NCBI GenBank assembly: GCA_903875215.1
Contig: CAIQVH010000020.1
Span: 42,948 to 106,947 of the forward strand
Source of the DNA: an uncultured Anaerolineae bacterium
Lineage (GTDB): Bacteria; Chloroflexota; Anaerolineae; Anaerolineales; Villigracilaceae
Length of the DNA stretch: 64,000 bases
Direction: 5' to 3'
Shown here piece by piece: positions 49,522-57,049 of the stretch. Each line of letters begins with the position of its first letter. Position 1 is the first letter of the stretch. The position numbers and the translations under genes are program-made. The notes beneath the pieces were generated by a model that did not search any database, was not told the DNA's origin, and saw only the letters and a program-made list of their open reading frames with translations.

Positions 49522-49558
49522 CCCGGCCCCGGATTTGAAGCGCAGATCCGGGGCCGGG
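49522..49558. terminator. GC-rich hairpin after the penicillin acylase gene
   Basis: A perfect 13-bp stem (CCCGGCCCCGGAT with ATCCGGGGCCGGG) and an 11-nt loop, 9 bp after the stop. Only a weak T stretch (TTGATTT) follows at some distance, so it may be a poor intrinsic terminator or a 3'-end stabiliser. Confidence 0.65.
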
Positions 49559-49643
49559 AGCAAGCCTTGATTTAACCTCTGGACCTGAACCGTCTCCCGT
49601 CTTTTTAGACGACTACCCGCCCGCGCCTGCCCCGTTTAACCGT

Positions 49644-50540
49644 ATGGAACCCTCCCCCCGTCTGCCCTTTTCCGTTTGGATGCAAGCTGCCCGCCCGAAA
49701 ACGCTTCCCGCTGCCGCGGCGCCCGTGCTCATCGCCCTCGCCCTGGCCTGGCGCGACGAGGTCTTCAACCTTCCGGCTGCCATCGCCTGTCTGCTCATCT
49801 CCCTGCTCATGCAAATAGGCGCTAATTTTGCCAACGACCTCTTCGACCACCAGCGCGGCGCCGACACTCCCGAACGGCTCGGCCCCACGCGCGTAACCGC
49901 CTCCGGGCTGATTTCACCTTCCACCATGCTGCGCGGCGTGATTTTCATCTTTGGGCTGGCCGCCCTGCTCGGGTTATATCTCATCTATCTGCGCGGGTGG
50001 CCGGTTCTGGCGCTGGGGCTTGCCATCCTGCTGGCCGCGTTGGCTTACACAGGCGGCCCGTTCCCCTACGGCTACTATGCGCTGGGAGACGTGTTCGTCT
50101 TTCTCGCGTTTGGGATCGCGGCAGTCTGCGGCAGCTACTATGCCCAATCCGGCCTGCTGACTCCGGTCGTCTGGTGGGCCGCCGTGCCCCCTGGCCTGTT
50201 GATCATCAATATTCTAGTCGTCAACAACACCCGCGATATCCCCACCGATCGCAAAAGCAAAAAAAACACCCTGGCCGTCCTGCTGGGTCGGCGTGCCATG
50301 CAGATCGAGTACCTGCTGTGCCTGCTGGGCGCTTATCTCGTCCCGCTTGGGTTGTGGCTGGCCGGCCTGACCTCCTGGGGCGGCCTGCTAACCTGGCTCT
50401 CCATCCCCCAGGCGCTGGCGCTTTACCGTGAATTCTCGCGTAACGAAGGCCGCGCCCTGAATCACACCCTGGGCGGCACAGCCCGGCTGGCGTTGGTACA
50501 CGCGCTGTTATTTGCACTTGGCTTGCTCGGGTGGTTCTAA
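49644..50540 (+). CDS. menA: MenA-like UbiA-family prenyltransferase
   Basis: A 298-residue membrane protein with about eight helices. WMQAARPKTLPAAAAPVLIA is the typical MenA N-terminus; NFANDLFDHQRGADTPERLG is the first Asp-rich prenyl-diphosphate motif (NDxxD..xGxD); NNTRDIPTDRKSKKNTLAVL is the second. ALAYTGGPFPYGYYALGDVF is another family block. MenA joins a polyprenyl chain to 1,4-dihydroxy-2-naphthoate in menaquinone synthesis. No other men gene is present, so the aromatic acceptor is inferred from similarity. Its last bases overlap the end of the convergent ABC permease gene. Confidence 0.85.
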   Translation: MEPSPRLPFSVWMQAARPKTLPAAAAPVLIALALAWRDEVFNLPAAIACLLISLLMQIGANFANDLFDHQRGADTPERLGPTRVTASGLISPSTMLRGVIFIFGLAALLGLYLIYLRGWPVLALGLAILLAALAYTGGPFPYGYYALGDVFVFLAFGIAAVCGSYYAQSGLLTPVVWWAAVPPGLLIINILVVNNTRDIPTDRKSKKNTLAVLLGRRAMQIEYLLCLLGAYLVPLGLWLAGLTSWGGLLTWLSIPQALALYREFSRNEGRALNHTLGGTARLALVHALLFALGLLGWF

Positions 50541-51289
50541 CCAGCTGACTGCCAGCGGCAGAGCTTTTTCTCCAGCCAATCTACCGAAAAATACAAACCC
50601 AACCCCAAAAAACTCATCGCCAGCACCCCGGCATACATGGCGGGATAATCCATCAGGGTGCTGCCCTCGAAGTAGATGTAATATCCCAGCCCGCGCGTGG
50701 TGGCGAATAACTCGGCAATGTACAACACTGCGACAGCCGTCCCCACGCTCTGGCGTAGGGCCGTTAAAATGGCCGGCAGGCTGGCTGGCAGGTACACATA
50801 GCGGAATAAAGCCCGCCGGCCGGCCCCCAGGCTGCGCACCGACTGGATCAACTCTGGGCGCAGGCTGGCGGCCTGGTCGCGTACCAGTACCAGCACCTGG
50901 AAGAACAAGATCAAAAAGATGATCATTATTTTGGCCGCGTCGCCTATGCCGAAAAACAGCAGGATGACCGGAACAAACACCACCTTGGGGATGGGATACA
51001 GCAGGTAGATAAGCGGCGAAAAAATGCGATTCAGGCGTTGCGATTGTCCCAGCGCCAGGCCGGCGGGTGCGGCTGTCAGCACGGCCAGCAAGGTTCCGGC
51101 CAGGACGCGCCACAGGCTGACGAGGAAATGCTCCAGCAGGGCGCCGTTCCGCAGGTCGCGCCAAAAGACGACCAGCACTTGCCAGGGCGGGGGCAGGATG
51201 GGGCGTTGGATCAGCGTGGCGGCCAGCTGCCAGAGGCAGAGCAGGATCAGGCAGGCCAGGAACAGGTCACGGCGGCGGGTTTTCAGCAT
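50537..51289 (-). CDS. ABC transporter permease, SsuC/TauC type
   Basis: A 250-residue protein with six helices. VFFRDLRN-type start is followed by SLWRVLAGTLLAVLTAAPAG and the coupling loop VRSLGAGRRALFRYVYLPAS with the EAA-type G near residue 160. YFEGSTLMDYPAMYAGVLAM and FLGLGLYFSVDWLEKKLCRW are typical of nitrate/sulfonate/NMT1-type importers. It is the last of four co-directional genes (tetR, binding protein, ATPase, permease). Confidence 0.88.
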   Translation of the reverse strand: MLKTRRRDLFLACLILLCLWQLAATLIQRPILPPPWQVLVVFWRDLRNGALLEHFLVSLWRVLAGTLLAVLTAAPAGLALGQSQRLNRIFSPLIYLLYPIPKVVFVPVILLFFGIGDAAKIMIIFLILFFQVLVLVRDQAASLRPELIQSVRSLGAGRRALFRYVYLPASLPAILTALRQSVGTAVAVLYIAELFATTRGLGYYIYFEGSTLMDYPAMYAGVLAMSFLGLGLYFSVDWLEKKLCRWQSAG

Positions 51290-51310
51290 GGCGGGTTTTT
51301 TTTCTCCGGG

Positions 51311-52093
51311 TCAGAAGGTGGCTGTGACCCGGTCTTTATCCATTTTTTCGCGTAATATTCGGCAGAGGGCCTGGTAGGCGGGGCTTTCCCGGTGGCCGGG
51401 CAGCGCGGCGCCAGGGTTGGGCAGGATACTGGCTGTGCGGTTGGGTGGTTCGTTGAGCAACAGGATTTTACTGCCGAGCAGGGCGGCTTCTTCGATGGCG
51501 TGGGTGACGAGGATCAGCGTCAGGCCTTGTTCGGCGGCGAGTTCGAGGGTGAGGGTTTGCAGGCTGGCGCGGGTGGGCGCATCCAGCGACGAGAAGGGTT
51601 CGTCCATCAGCAGCAGGTCGGGTTGCAGGACGAGGGTGCGGGCGATGGCGGTGCGCTGGCGTTGTCCGCCGGAGAGTTGGGCGGGGTAGTGGTGTGCGAG
51701 GGAGGTCAGGCCGAGCCGTTCTAGCCAGGAATCGGTTTCTTTAACGGCAATCACGCTGCGCGGGGCGTGGATTCCGTCGGCGCCGTAGAAGGAGCGCAGT
51801 TTGAGTCCCAGTTCCACGTTTTCGTGCACGGTGGCCCAGGGCAGCAGTCCATAATCTTGCAGGATCAGCCCGGTTTGTGGGCGCGGGCGGGTCAGGCGTT
51901 GGCCGTTGATCTGGATGGCGCCGCCTGTGGGGAGTTTGAGACCAGCCAGCAAGGCCAGCAGGGTGCTTTTGCCGCAGCCGGATGGGCCGAGGATGGCCCA
52001 GGTTTCGCCTGTTTCGATTTGCAGATCGAAATTTTCGAATATGGGGCGTTGATAGTGGAAGGTGAGTGCCTGAATGGAGATCATGGGAGTCAA
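51311..52093 (-). CDS. ABC transporter ATPase, SsuB/TauB type
   Basis: A 260-residue ATPase. Walker A ILGPSGCGKSTLLALLAGLK, Q-loop LILQDYGLLPWATVHENVEL, signature AQLSGGQRQRTAIARTLVLQ, Walker B LLLMDEPFSSLDAPTRASLQ and the switch His in LILVTHAIEEAALLG are all intact. It powers import with the permease 21 bp downstream and the binding protein upstream. The start could be MTPM (52093) or the inner MISI nine bases later. Confidence 0.9.
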   Translation of the reverse strand: MTPMISIQALTFHYQRPIFENFDLQIETGETWAILGPSGCGKSTLLALLAGLKLPTGGAIQINGQRLTRPRPQTGLILQDYGLLPWATVHENVELGLKLRSFYGADGIHAPRSVIAVKETDSWLERLGLTSLAHHYPAQLSGGQRQRTAIARTLVLQPDLLLMDEPFSSLDAPTRASLQTLTLELAAEQGLTLILVTHAIEEAALLGSKILLLNEPPNRTASILPNPGAALPGHRESPAYQALCRILREKMDKDRVTATF

Positions 52094-52157
52094 TTAATAA
52101 GGAAGGTTGCAGGTCTATTTTACCTGCAACCTTCCAATCAGGTGTGTGGCTTGTGGC

Positions 52158-53105
52158 TCAGGGCAGGAAGGCGGGGTTGACGGAGTCTTTGTAGGCCAGG
52201 TCGGCGCTGAGCAGGCCTTTCTCTTTGGCCCAGGTTAGCACGTCGGCCCATTCGGCTTCGGAGGGCAGGCCCCTGGTGGGGAACTTGGGGGTGATGTAGC
52301 TGCCGGCCAGCGGTGGGGGAACGATTTTTTTCTCGGCCAGCAGGCTGCTGTATTGGGCCGGGTTGGTGTTGATGAGCGTGACGGCTTCTTCGATGGCAGC
52401 CAGGAAAGCCTGGATGGCGGCGGGGTGCTGGTCGAGCACTTCTTTGCGGAAGGAGATGACGCTGGCGCCCAGGAGGGGGTTGGAGGTGTCATCGAGGATG
52501 ATTTTTGCGCCTTGCTGGGTGGCCAACGCGCCGAGTGGGTCGGGCATGACGGCGGCTTTCAGTTCGCCGGAGGCGAGCAGGGCCATGCGGTCGGGGATTT
52601 TGGGGACGGCCAGGGTTTTGATCTCGGTGGTGGTCAGGCCCTGGGCTGCGAGCAGGCGGTCGGTGACGTATTCGATGATTGTGCCTTGCGAGATGCCAAT
52701 TTCGACGCCTTTCAGGCCGTTGACGTCGTTGATGCCGCTCTGTCCTGAGGCCAGGATGAAGAAATGTCCCTGGCCGGGGGAGGCCATGTGGCCGTAGCGC
52801 ACGGCTTGCAGTTGGACTTTTTCTTTGTTAAAGAACATGACGGAGAGTAATTCGTTCAGGGTGCCATCGGCCTGACCGGCTTGCAGGAGTTGGTCGCGCT
52901 CGGGGGCGGAGGCGACCGGGATGAATTCCACGGTGACGCCGTGTTTTTGATAGAGGCCTTCGGCCTGGGCGACGAACATTGGCAGGGTGTCTATGACCGG
53001 GATGACAGCCAGCCGCAGGGTGGTGGGTTGTTCGGCGGGGGCGGCCTGGCCGCAGGCGCTGAGTAGCAGTCCGAGCAGGCAGATTAGGATGGCGATGCGT
53101 TTCAT
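52158..53105 (-). CDS. NMT1/SsuA-type ABC substrate-binding lipoprotein
   Basis: A 315-residue binding protein with signal peptide LLGLLLSAC and lipidated Cys18. LRLAVIPVIDTLPMFVAQAE and GLYQKHGVTVEFIPVASAPE are typical of the NMT1/THI5 and SsuA families. VEIGISQGTIIEYVTDRLLA, KTLAVPKIPDRMALLASGEL and AAVMPDPLGALA continue the fold. The solute might be a thiamine pyrimidine precursor, a sulfonate, or an aromatic compound; the sequence does not decide. Its start overlaps the tetR stop at 53105. Confidence 0.87.
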   Translation of the reverse strand: MKRIAILICLLGLLLSACGQAAPAEQPTTLRLAVIPVIDTLPMFVAQAEGLYQKHGVTVEFIPVASAPERDQLLQAGQADGTLNELLSVMFFNKEKVQLQAVRYGHMASPGQGHFFILASGQSGINDVNGLKGVEIGISQGTIIEYVTDRLLAAQGLTTTEIKTLAVPKIPDRMALLASGELKAAVMPDPLGALATQQGAKIILDDTSNPLLGASVISFRKEVLDQHPAAIQAFLAAIEEAVTLINTNPAQYSSLLAEKKIVPPPLAGSYITPKFPTRGLPSEAEWADVLTWAKEKGLLSADLAYKDSVNPAFLP

Positions 53106-53719
53106 TAAATGGGTTGCTCCTTGGAGGTGGTTTTATTTTCTGTGCTCCCGATGGAGCGCAGCAGGAAGGTTCTGATTTCCGGCAGGGCGGTTTCGAGGTC
53201 GGGGGTGCCGGTGTAAATCCAGTGGATGACGATCTCGTTCAGGGCGCCTACCCAGGCGCGGGCCGCGATGGTGGAGTTTTGGGCGGGCAGGCTGCCATCC
53301 TGGATGCCTTTTTCAATACGGGTCTGAATCAGGTTGGCGAAGCGGTCGTTGATGGCGCGGCGGCGTTCTTCGAAAACGGCGCCCAGCCCGACGGCCTGGA
53401 CGAGGACGATTTTGGCCAGGGTGCGGTACTGGCTGAAGAGGCGCAGGCTGGCTGCCAGGGCGGATTCTACCTGGGCGCGGCCGCGCTGTTCGGCGGCGAG
53501 GGAGTCTTTCAGTCGGGTTTCCAGCAGGCCAGTGAAGGTTTCGATCAGGCCGAGAAAGATCTCCTGTTTTCCGGGGAAGTAGAAGTAGATCGAGCCTTTG
53601 GAGGTATTCGAGGCGCTGACAATGTCATCCATGCGCGTCTCGTGGTAGCCTTTTTCGGCGAAGACGCGCACGGCGGCTTCAAGGATGCGGGTGCGGGTGT
53701 CGGTGGTTTCGGTGGTCAT
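53105..53719 (-). CDS. TetR/AcrR family regulator of the adjacent ABC importer
   Basis: A 204-residue TetR-type repressor. The HTH (about residues 8-55) reads TRILEAAVRVFAEKGYHETR and MDDIVSASNTSKGSIYFYFP. The C-terminal ligand-binding half has AASLRLFSQYRTLAKIVLVQ and ERRRAINDRFANLIQTRIEK. The start at 53719 is chosen because the HTH begins right after it and an operator-like palindrome lies 9 bp upstream. It leads the four-gene operon and probably represses it until the imported compound or a product binds. Confidence 0.87.
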   Translation of the reverse strand: MTTETTDTRTRILEAAVRVFAEKGYHETRMDDIVSASNTSKGSIYFYFPGKQEIFLGLIETFTGLLETRLKDSLAAEQRGRAQVESALAASLRLFSQYRTLAKIVLVQAVGLGAVFEERRRAINDRFANLIQTRIEKGIQDGSLPAQNSTIAARAWVGALNEIVIHWIYTGTPDLETALPEIRTFLLRSIGSTENKTTSKEQPI

Positions 53720-53727
53720 GGCAGTAG

Positions 53728-53741
53728 ACTGACTGGTCGGT
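53728..53741 (-). promoter_or_regulatory. Putative TetR-family operator
   Basis: ACTGACTGGTCGGT is an imperfect 14-bp palindrome of the ACYGAC-N2-GTCRGT type that many TetR regulators bind. It lies 9 bp upstream of the tetR ATG on the minus strand. A further small palindrome, GGTAT-g-ATACC, is at 53747-53757. Confidence 0.5.
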
Positions 53742-53815
53742 TTATTGGTATGATACCAGCCTCCGGGGGTTTTGGGGATATGACAATTGACCGGAGTGGG
53801 GAGGATTTTTGGCAT

Positions 53816-53842
53816 AAAAAAAGCCCCGCTTGGGGCGGGGCG
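53816..53842 (-). terminator. Terminator after dedA
   Basis: On the minus strand the stem GCCCCGC / GCGGGGC with a 5-nt loop runs into eight T residues (A run at 53816-53823 on the plus strand), just after the dedA stop at 53860. It separates the envelope operon from tetR. Confidence 0.85.
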
Positions 53843-53859
53843 CTCTGGGTGGGGTGAGA

Positions 53860-54522
53860 TTAATCGGCTGGGGAGACCTGTTTTTGTCTGCTTTCCTGGC
53901 GGGCTTTGAGCCATTCCACCAGCATGGGGACGACCGAGATCAGGATAATGGCGATGATGACCAGCTCAAAATTTTTCTGGACGAAGGGGATGGTTCCGAA
54001 GAAATATCCCAGGCTCAGGAATAAGGTGACCCAGCTGATGCCGCCGATGACGTTGAATTTGAAGAAATATCCATAGGACATTTGCCCAACGCCTGCGACG
54101 AAGGGGGCAAAGGTGCGCACGATGGGGACAAAGCGCGCCAGGAAGATGGTCTTGCCGCCGTGTTTTTCAAAGAAGGCGTGGGTGCGGTCGATGTATTCTT
54201 TTTTGATCAGTTTGATTTCGCCGGTGTAGGCGCGCGGACCGATTTTGTGACCGATCCAATAGTTGACAGCGTCGCCTCCAACGGAGGCGATGACCAGCAG
54301 GATCCATAAGACTCCTGGATTAAGTTTGCCCATGGCTGCGAAGGCTCCCGCGGCAAAGATGAGCGAATCGCCGGGCAGGAAGGGCGTTACGACCAGGCCG
54401 GTTTCACAGAAAATGACCACGAACAAAATGGCATAGGTCAGGGGGCCATAGTGATCGATGATGCCACCCAGGAATTTGTCCAGGTGCAGAAATAATTCAA
54501 CCAGCGTTTTTAATAGATCCAT
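53860..54522 (-). CDS. DedA family membrane protein
   Basis: A 220-residue DedA (VTT/SNARE-associated) protein. YAILFVVIFCETGLVVTPFL and PGDSLIFAAGAFAAMG give the E..PGDS element; GHKIGPRAY, AFFEKHGGKTIFLARFVPIV (F.RF.P.R) and TFAPFVAGVGQMSYGYFFKF are hallmarks. DedA proteins support proton-dependent or phospholipid (undecaprenyl-phosphate or PE) scrambling at the membrane. The start at 54522 has AGGAG upstream and lies 26 bp inside the end of the prsW gene, giving translational coupling. It ends the operon from 58315. Confidence 0.88.
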   Translation of the reverse strand: MDLLKTLVELFLHLDKFLGGIIDHYGPLTYAILFVVIFCETGLVVTPFLPGDSLIFAAGAFAAMGKLNPGVLWILLVIASVGGDAVNYWIGHKIGPRAYTGEIKLIKKEYIDRTHAFFEKHGGKTIFLARFVPIVRTFAPFVAGVGQMSYGYFFKFNVIGGISWVTLFLSLGYFFGTIPFVQKNFELVIIAIILISVVPMLVEWLKARQESRQKQVSPAD

Positions 54523-55807
54523 TGTGTTCTCCTGAAGATTGTGAAGGCAGGGCCGGATTATACTCCACCTTTCGGGCTTGTTCCCTTGCAACCTGTTTAC
54601 GCATTTGCGCATTGGCAGTGCCCAGGCCGATCAGCAGTCCGAGCGCCAGGATGCCCCAGCCCAGGCTGGCGGGCAGGGGTGAAGCGACCAGTGGGGAGAC
54701 ATTGGCGACGAATGCTTGCAGGGAGCTGAGCGCCAGGGCGAGGCTGAGCGCGTTCCAACTGCCGTGGATTAGGATGACTGCCAGATAGGTCAGACCTAGG
54801 CGCAGGTTTTTTTTCTCCTGCCAGGCAGAGACCAGTGCCCAGCCCATTAATCCACTGTTGAACAGGTGTGGCAGGGCGGCCGTGGCGCGCGAGGTGACGC
54901 TGGAGAACCAATCGGCTGAACCGGCGCTGGAAAAACCGGTGCTTTCTGCCAGGGCGAAGGCGGCGCCGCACAGGATGCCCAGCACGAAGCCTTCTACCGG
55001 GCTGCGCAGGCGGCTGGCGTAGAACCAGAGCAGGACGATTTTCAGCCCCTCCTCGATGATGGGCACGGCCAGCGAGAATAAGCCTAACAAGGTCAGGGTT
55101 GCGCCGGGAGTAAACAGCAGGCTGGCGGCTGCGGGGAGGGAGATTTCTGGGGAGACTGCCCCACTGCGCAGGTTTTCGGCCAGGGTGAGCAGGGTGCTGG
55201 TCAGCCCGGGAGTGAGGCTGGCATAGATGGCAAACAAAACCAGGAAGGCGGCAAAGGCCAGTAGCTCTAAAAACATGGCCAGGAGCGGGCTGATGATCAG
55301 GCTGGCGCCGAAAACGCTCCAGGCGCGGCGCGCGCCCGGGAGGGGCAGGCCTTTCAGGGCCAGGATCAGGAAAATCCCAACCGGCAGAATCACGGCCAGC
55401 ACATTGAGGAGCGGCAGCATCAGGACGGCTGGATTGTCGCTGGCCTGTATCCCGCTGCCGGTGAAGATGGTGATGATCCACAGTAGGCTGAGTGTGGTGA
55501 TGGCCGTGGCTGGTGGCAGGTTGGGCAGGCGCAGGGTGGGTTGGGGCAGGTTGAAGAATTGACAGGCGTTCAGGTAAGCGCCTGGCGCCAGCAGCAGGCC
55601 CAGGGTCAGAACTCCGGCGGAGAGCATCAGCAGGCTGAGGCCTTGTTCGCTGTTTGCCTGCCATGTATTGACCAGCCCGAGCATGGCCAGGACGGGCGCC
55701 AGGAAGAGCAGGCTGACGGCACCCAGCAAGAGGAACGCTCCGAGCAGCAGGGCGGGCCAGTGCGCTTTGGGCGCAGGGATGGGAGAGGGGGGCAGGGTTG
55801 CGCTCAC
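54497..55807 (-). CDS. PrsW-family intramembrane metalloprotease-like protein
   Basis: A 436-residue protein with about ten helices. The PrsW core lies near residues 245-355: VPIIEEGLKIVLLWFYA has the EE-x3 motif, ILCGAAFALAEST the E of the second motif, and LPHLFNSGLMGWAL and ILIHGSWNALSL the histidines, which together form the metal site. An N-terminal extension of several helices (residues 20-230) is longer than in Bacillus PrsW. PrsW cleaves anti-sigma factors in some species; relatives are of unknown function. Its start overlaps the ppi gene stop (ATGA). No anti-sigma target is nearby. Confidence 0.8.
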   Translation of the reverse strand: MSATLPPSPIPAPKAHWPALLLGAFLLLGAVSLLFLAPVLAMLGLVNTWQANSEQGLSLLMLSAGVLTLGLLLAPGAYLNACQFFNLPQPTLRLPNLPPATAITTLSLLWIITIFTGSGIQASDNPAVLMLPLLNVLAVILPVGIFLILALKGLPLPGARRAWSVFGASLIISPLLAMFLELLAFAAFLVLFAIYASLTPGLTSTLLTLAENLRSGAVSPEISLPAAASLLFTPGATLTLLGLFSLAVPIIEEGLKIVLLWFYASRLRSPVEGFVLGILCGAAFALAESTGFSSAGSADWFSSVTSRATAALPHLFNSGLMGWALVSAWQEKKNLRLGLTYLAVILIHGSWNALSLALALSSLQAFVANVSPLVASPLPASLGWGILALGLLIGLGTANAQMRKQVAREQARKVEYNPALPSQSSGEHNGSIKNAG

Positions 55808-57048
55808 TTTTCCTCTATGCTGACACTGATCAACATCTCTGGCGCGGCCAGTGTTCCTCCGGCGGCCGGGTCGCGCGCGGCCAGGCTGGTCATCACATCC
55901 AGGCCGCGGATGACTTCTCCGAAAATGGTGTATCCATTTTGCAGCGCGGGCGCCGGGCCGAGCGTGATGAAGAACTGGCTGCCGTTTGTATCTGGCCCTA
56001 CATTGAACATTGCCAGCATTCCGGCGCGGTCAAATTGCAGGGTTGGGTCGGGTTCATCGGGGATGAAGTAGCCCGGATTGCCCAGCCCGGTGCCGGTTGG
56101 GTCGCCGGTTTGGGCGAGCAGCCCCGGGATGACCTTATGGAAGGGAACCTTCTCATACCAGCCCTGGCGGGCCAGGAAGATGAAATTGTTGACGGTGTTG
56201 GGCGCCCGCTCCGCAAACAGCCGGATCACCACTTCGCCGCGGCTGGTTTCCAGCGTGGCGGTATAGGTTTTGGCCGGGTTGATGGTGAAGTTGGGGCAGG
56301 TGCTGAACTGGCGCGCCGGCAGGGCGTACAGGCGCACCAGGCTGTCTAGGTTGACAAGAATGTAGGGGTTCTTGACAATCTCTCCGTTGATCAGCAGCAA
56401 CGGCAGGGGCACCTGGCTGACTTGCTGGCTGGCCAGCGCCGCGGCGCTGACCGCCTGCTGAACATCGGCGCTTTTCAGGTCGGCGGCATACACGGCTGGG
56501 TCAAGCCCCAGCCCGGCCAGTTGAGTTTCCATCCAGGCCGAGAAATTCTCCGGGGGCAGGGCGGCCCATTCGGCCTGGCTGGAAAAGAGCAGGTCATGCA
56601 GTTCCCAGAATTTGCCCTGTTTAGCGGCGGCTTCGGCAGCCTGCGCGGTGAGCAGGGATTTGTCGTAGCTGGCGGGCTGCAGGGCGTGACGGTATACGAT
56701 GCGCAGTGTCTCGGGCTGATTTTGTCGCACCGCTTCGAGCGCAGCCGCGATTTTGGCGCAGTCGGTGCATTGGAAATTGGCGTACATCAGCACCGTGACT
56801 GGCGCGGGGTTGGGGGCTTGGGCGGCGCTGCGCACATGTTCTGCCGCTGAAACCGGTGGGAACAGTGACTTTTCTCCGGGGTTGGGGGTGGGCAGACGCA
56901 CATCCACGCAGCGGTTGGGTGTGGGGAGTGGCGCGGCGGCGGGCAGGGTGGGCGGCGCAAGGGTGGGGCTGGGCGTGTTCGGCGCGCCGCAGGCGGCCAG
57001 GGCCAGGGTCAGCAGGGCAAACGGCAGGAAAAAACCTCGGGAGGTCAT
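55804..57048 (-). CDS. Lipoprotein with thioredoxin-fold domain fused to cyclophilin peptidyl-prolyl isomerase
   Basis: A 414-residue exported protein. Signal peptide and lipobox FALLTLALAAC (Cys20) anchor it. Residues about 70-230 form a DsbA-like thioredoxin fold with TVLMYANFQCTDCAKIAAAL (CTDC redox motif) and LLTAQAAEAAAKQGKFWELH. Residues about 255-410 are cyclophilin: LETSRGEVVIRLFAERAPNT, NNFIFLARQGWYEKVPFHKV, GPDTNGSQFFITLGPAPALQ, YTIFGEVIRGLDVMTSLAAR. The fusion would couple disulfide handling to proline isomerisation of secreted proteins. It is coupled to prsW downstream and starts 1 bp after the upstream gene. Confidence 0.88.
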   Translation of the reverse strand: MTSRGFFLPFALLTLALAACGAPNTPSPTLAPPTLPAAAPLPTPNRCVDVRLPTPNPGEKSLFPPVSAAEHVRSAAQAPNPAPVTVLMYANFQCTDCAKIAAALEAVRQNQPETLRIVYRHALQPASYDKSLLTAQAAEAAAKQGKFWELHDLLFSSQAEWAALPPENFSAWMETQLAGLGLDPAVYAADLKSADVQQAVSAAALASQQVSQVPLPLLLINGEIVKNPYILVNLDSLVRLYALPARQFSTCPNFTINPAKTYTATLETSRGEVVIRLFAERAPNTVNNFIFLARQGWYEKVPFHKVIPGLLAQTGDPTGTGLGNPGYFIPDEPDPTLQFDRAGMLAMFNVGPDTNGSQFFITLGPAPALQNGYTIFGEVIRGLDVMTSLAARDPAAGGTLAAPEMLISVSIEEK

Positions 57049-57049
57049 T

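Noticed and set aside
53720..53914. A 65-residue N-terminal extension of the TetR regulator
   Set aside because: The extension runs through the terminator hairpin and the operator-like palindrome, and TetR proteins begin close to the HTH as they would from 53719.
54597..55664. A 355-codon open frame overlapping prsW on the same strand
   Set aside because: Low-complexity Arg/Pro/Gln-rich translation typical of a shifted frame; the PrsW motifs lie in the other frame.
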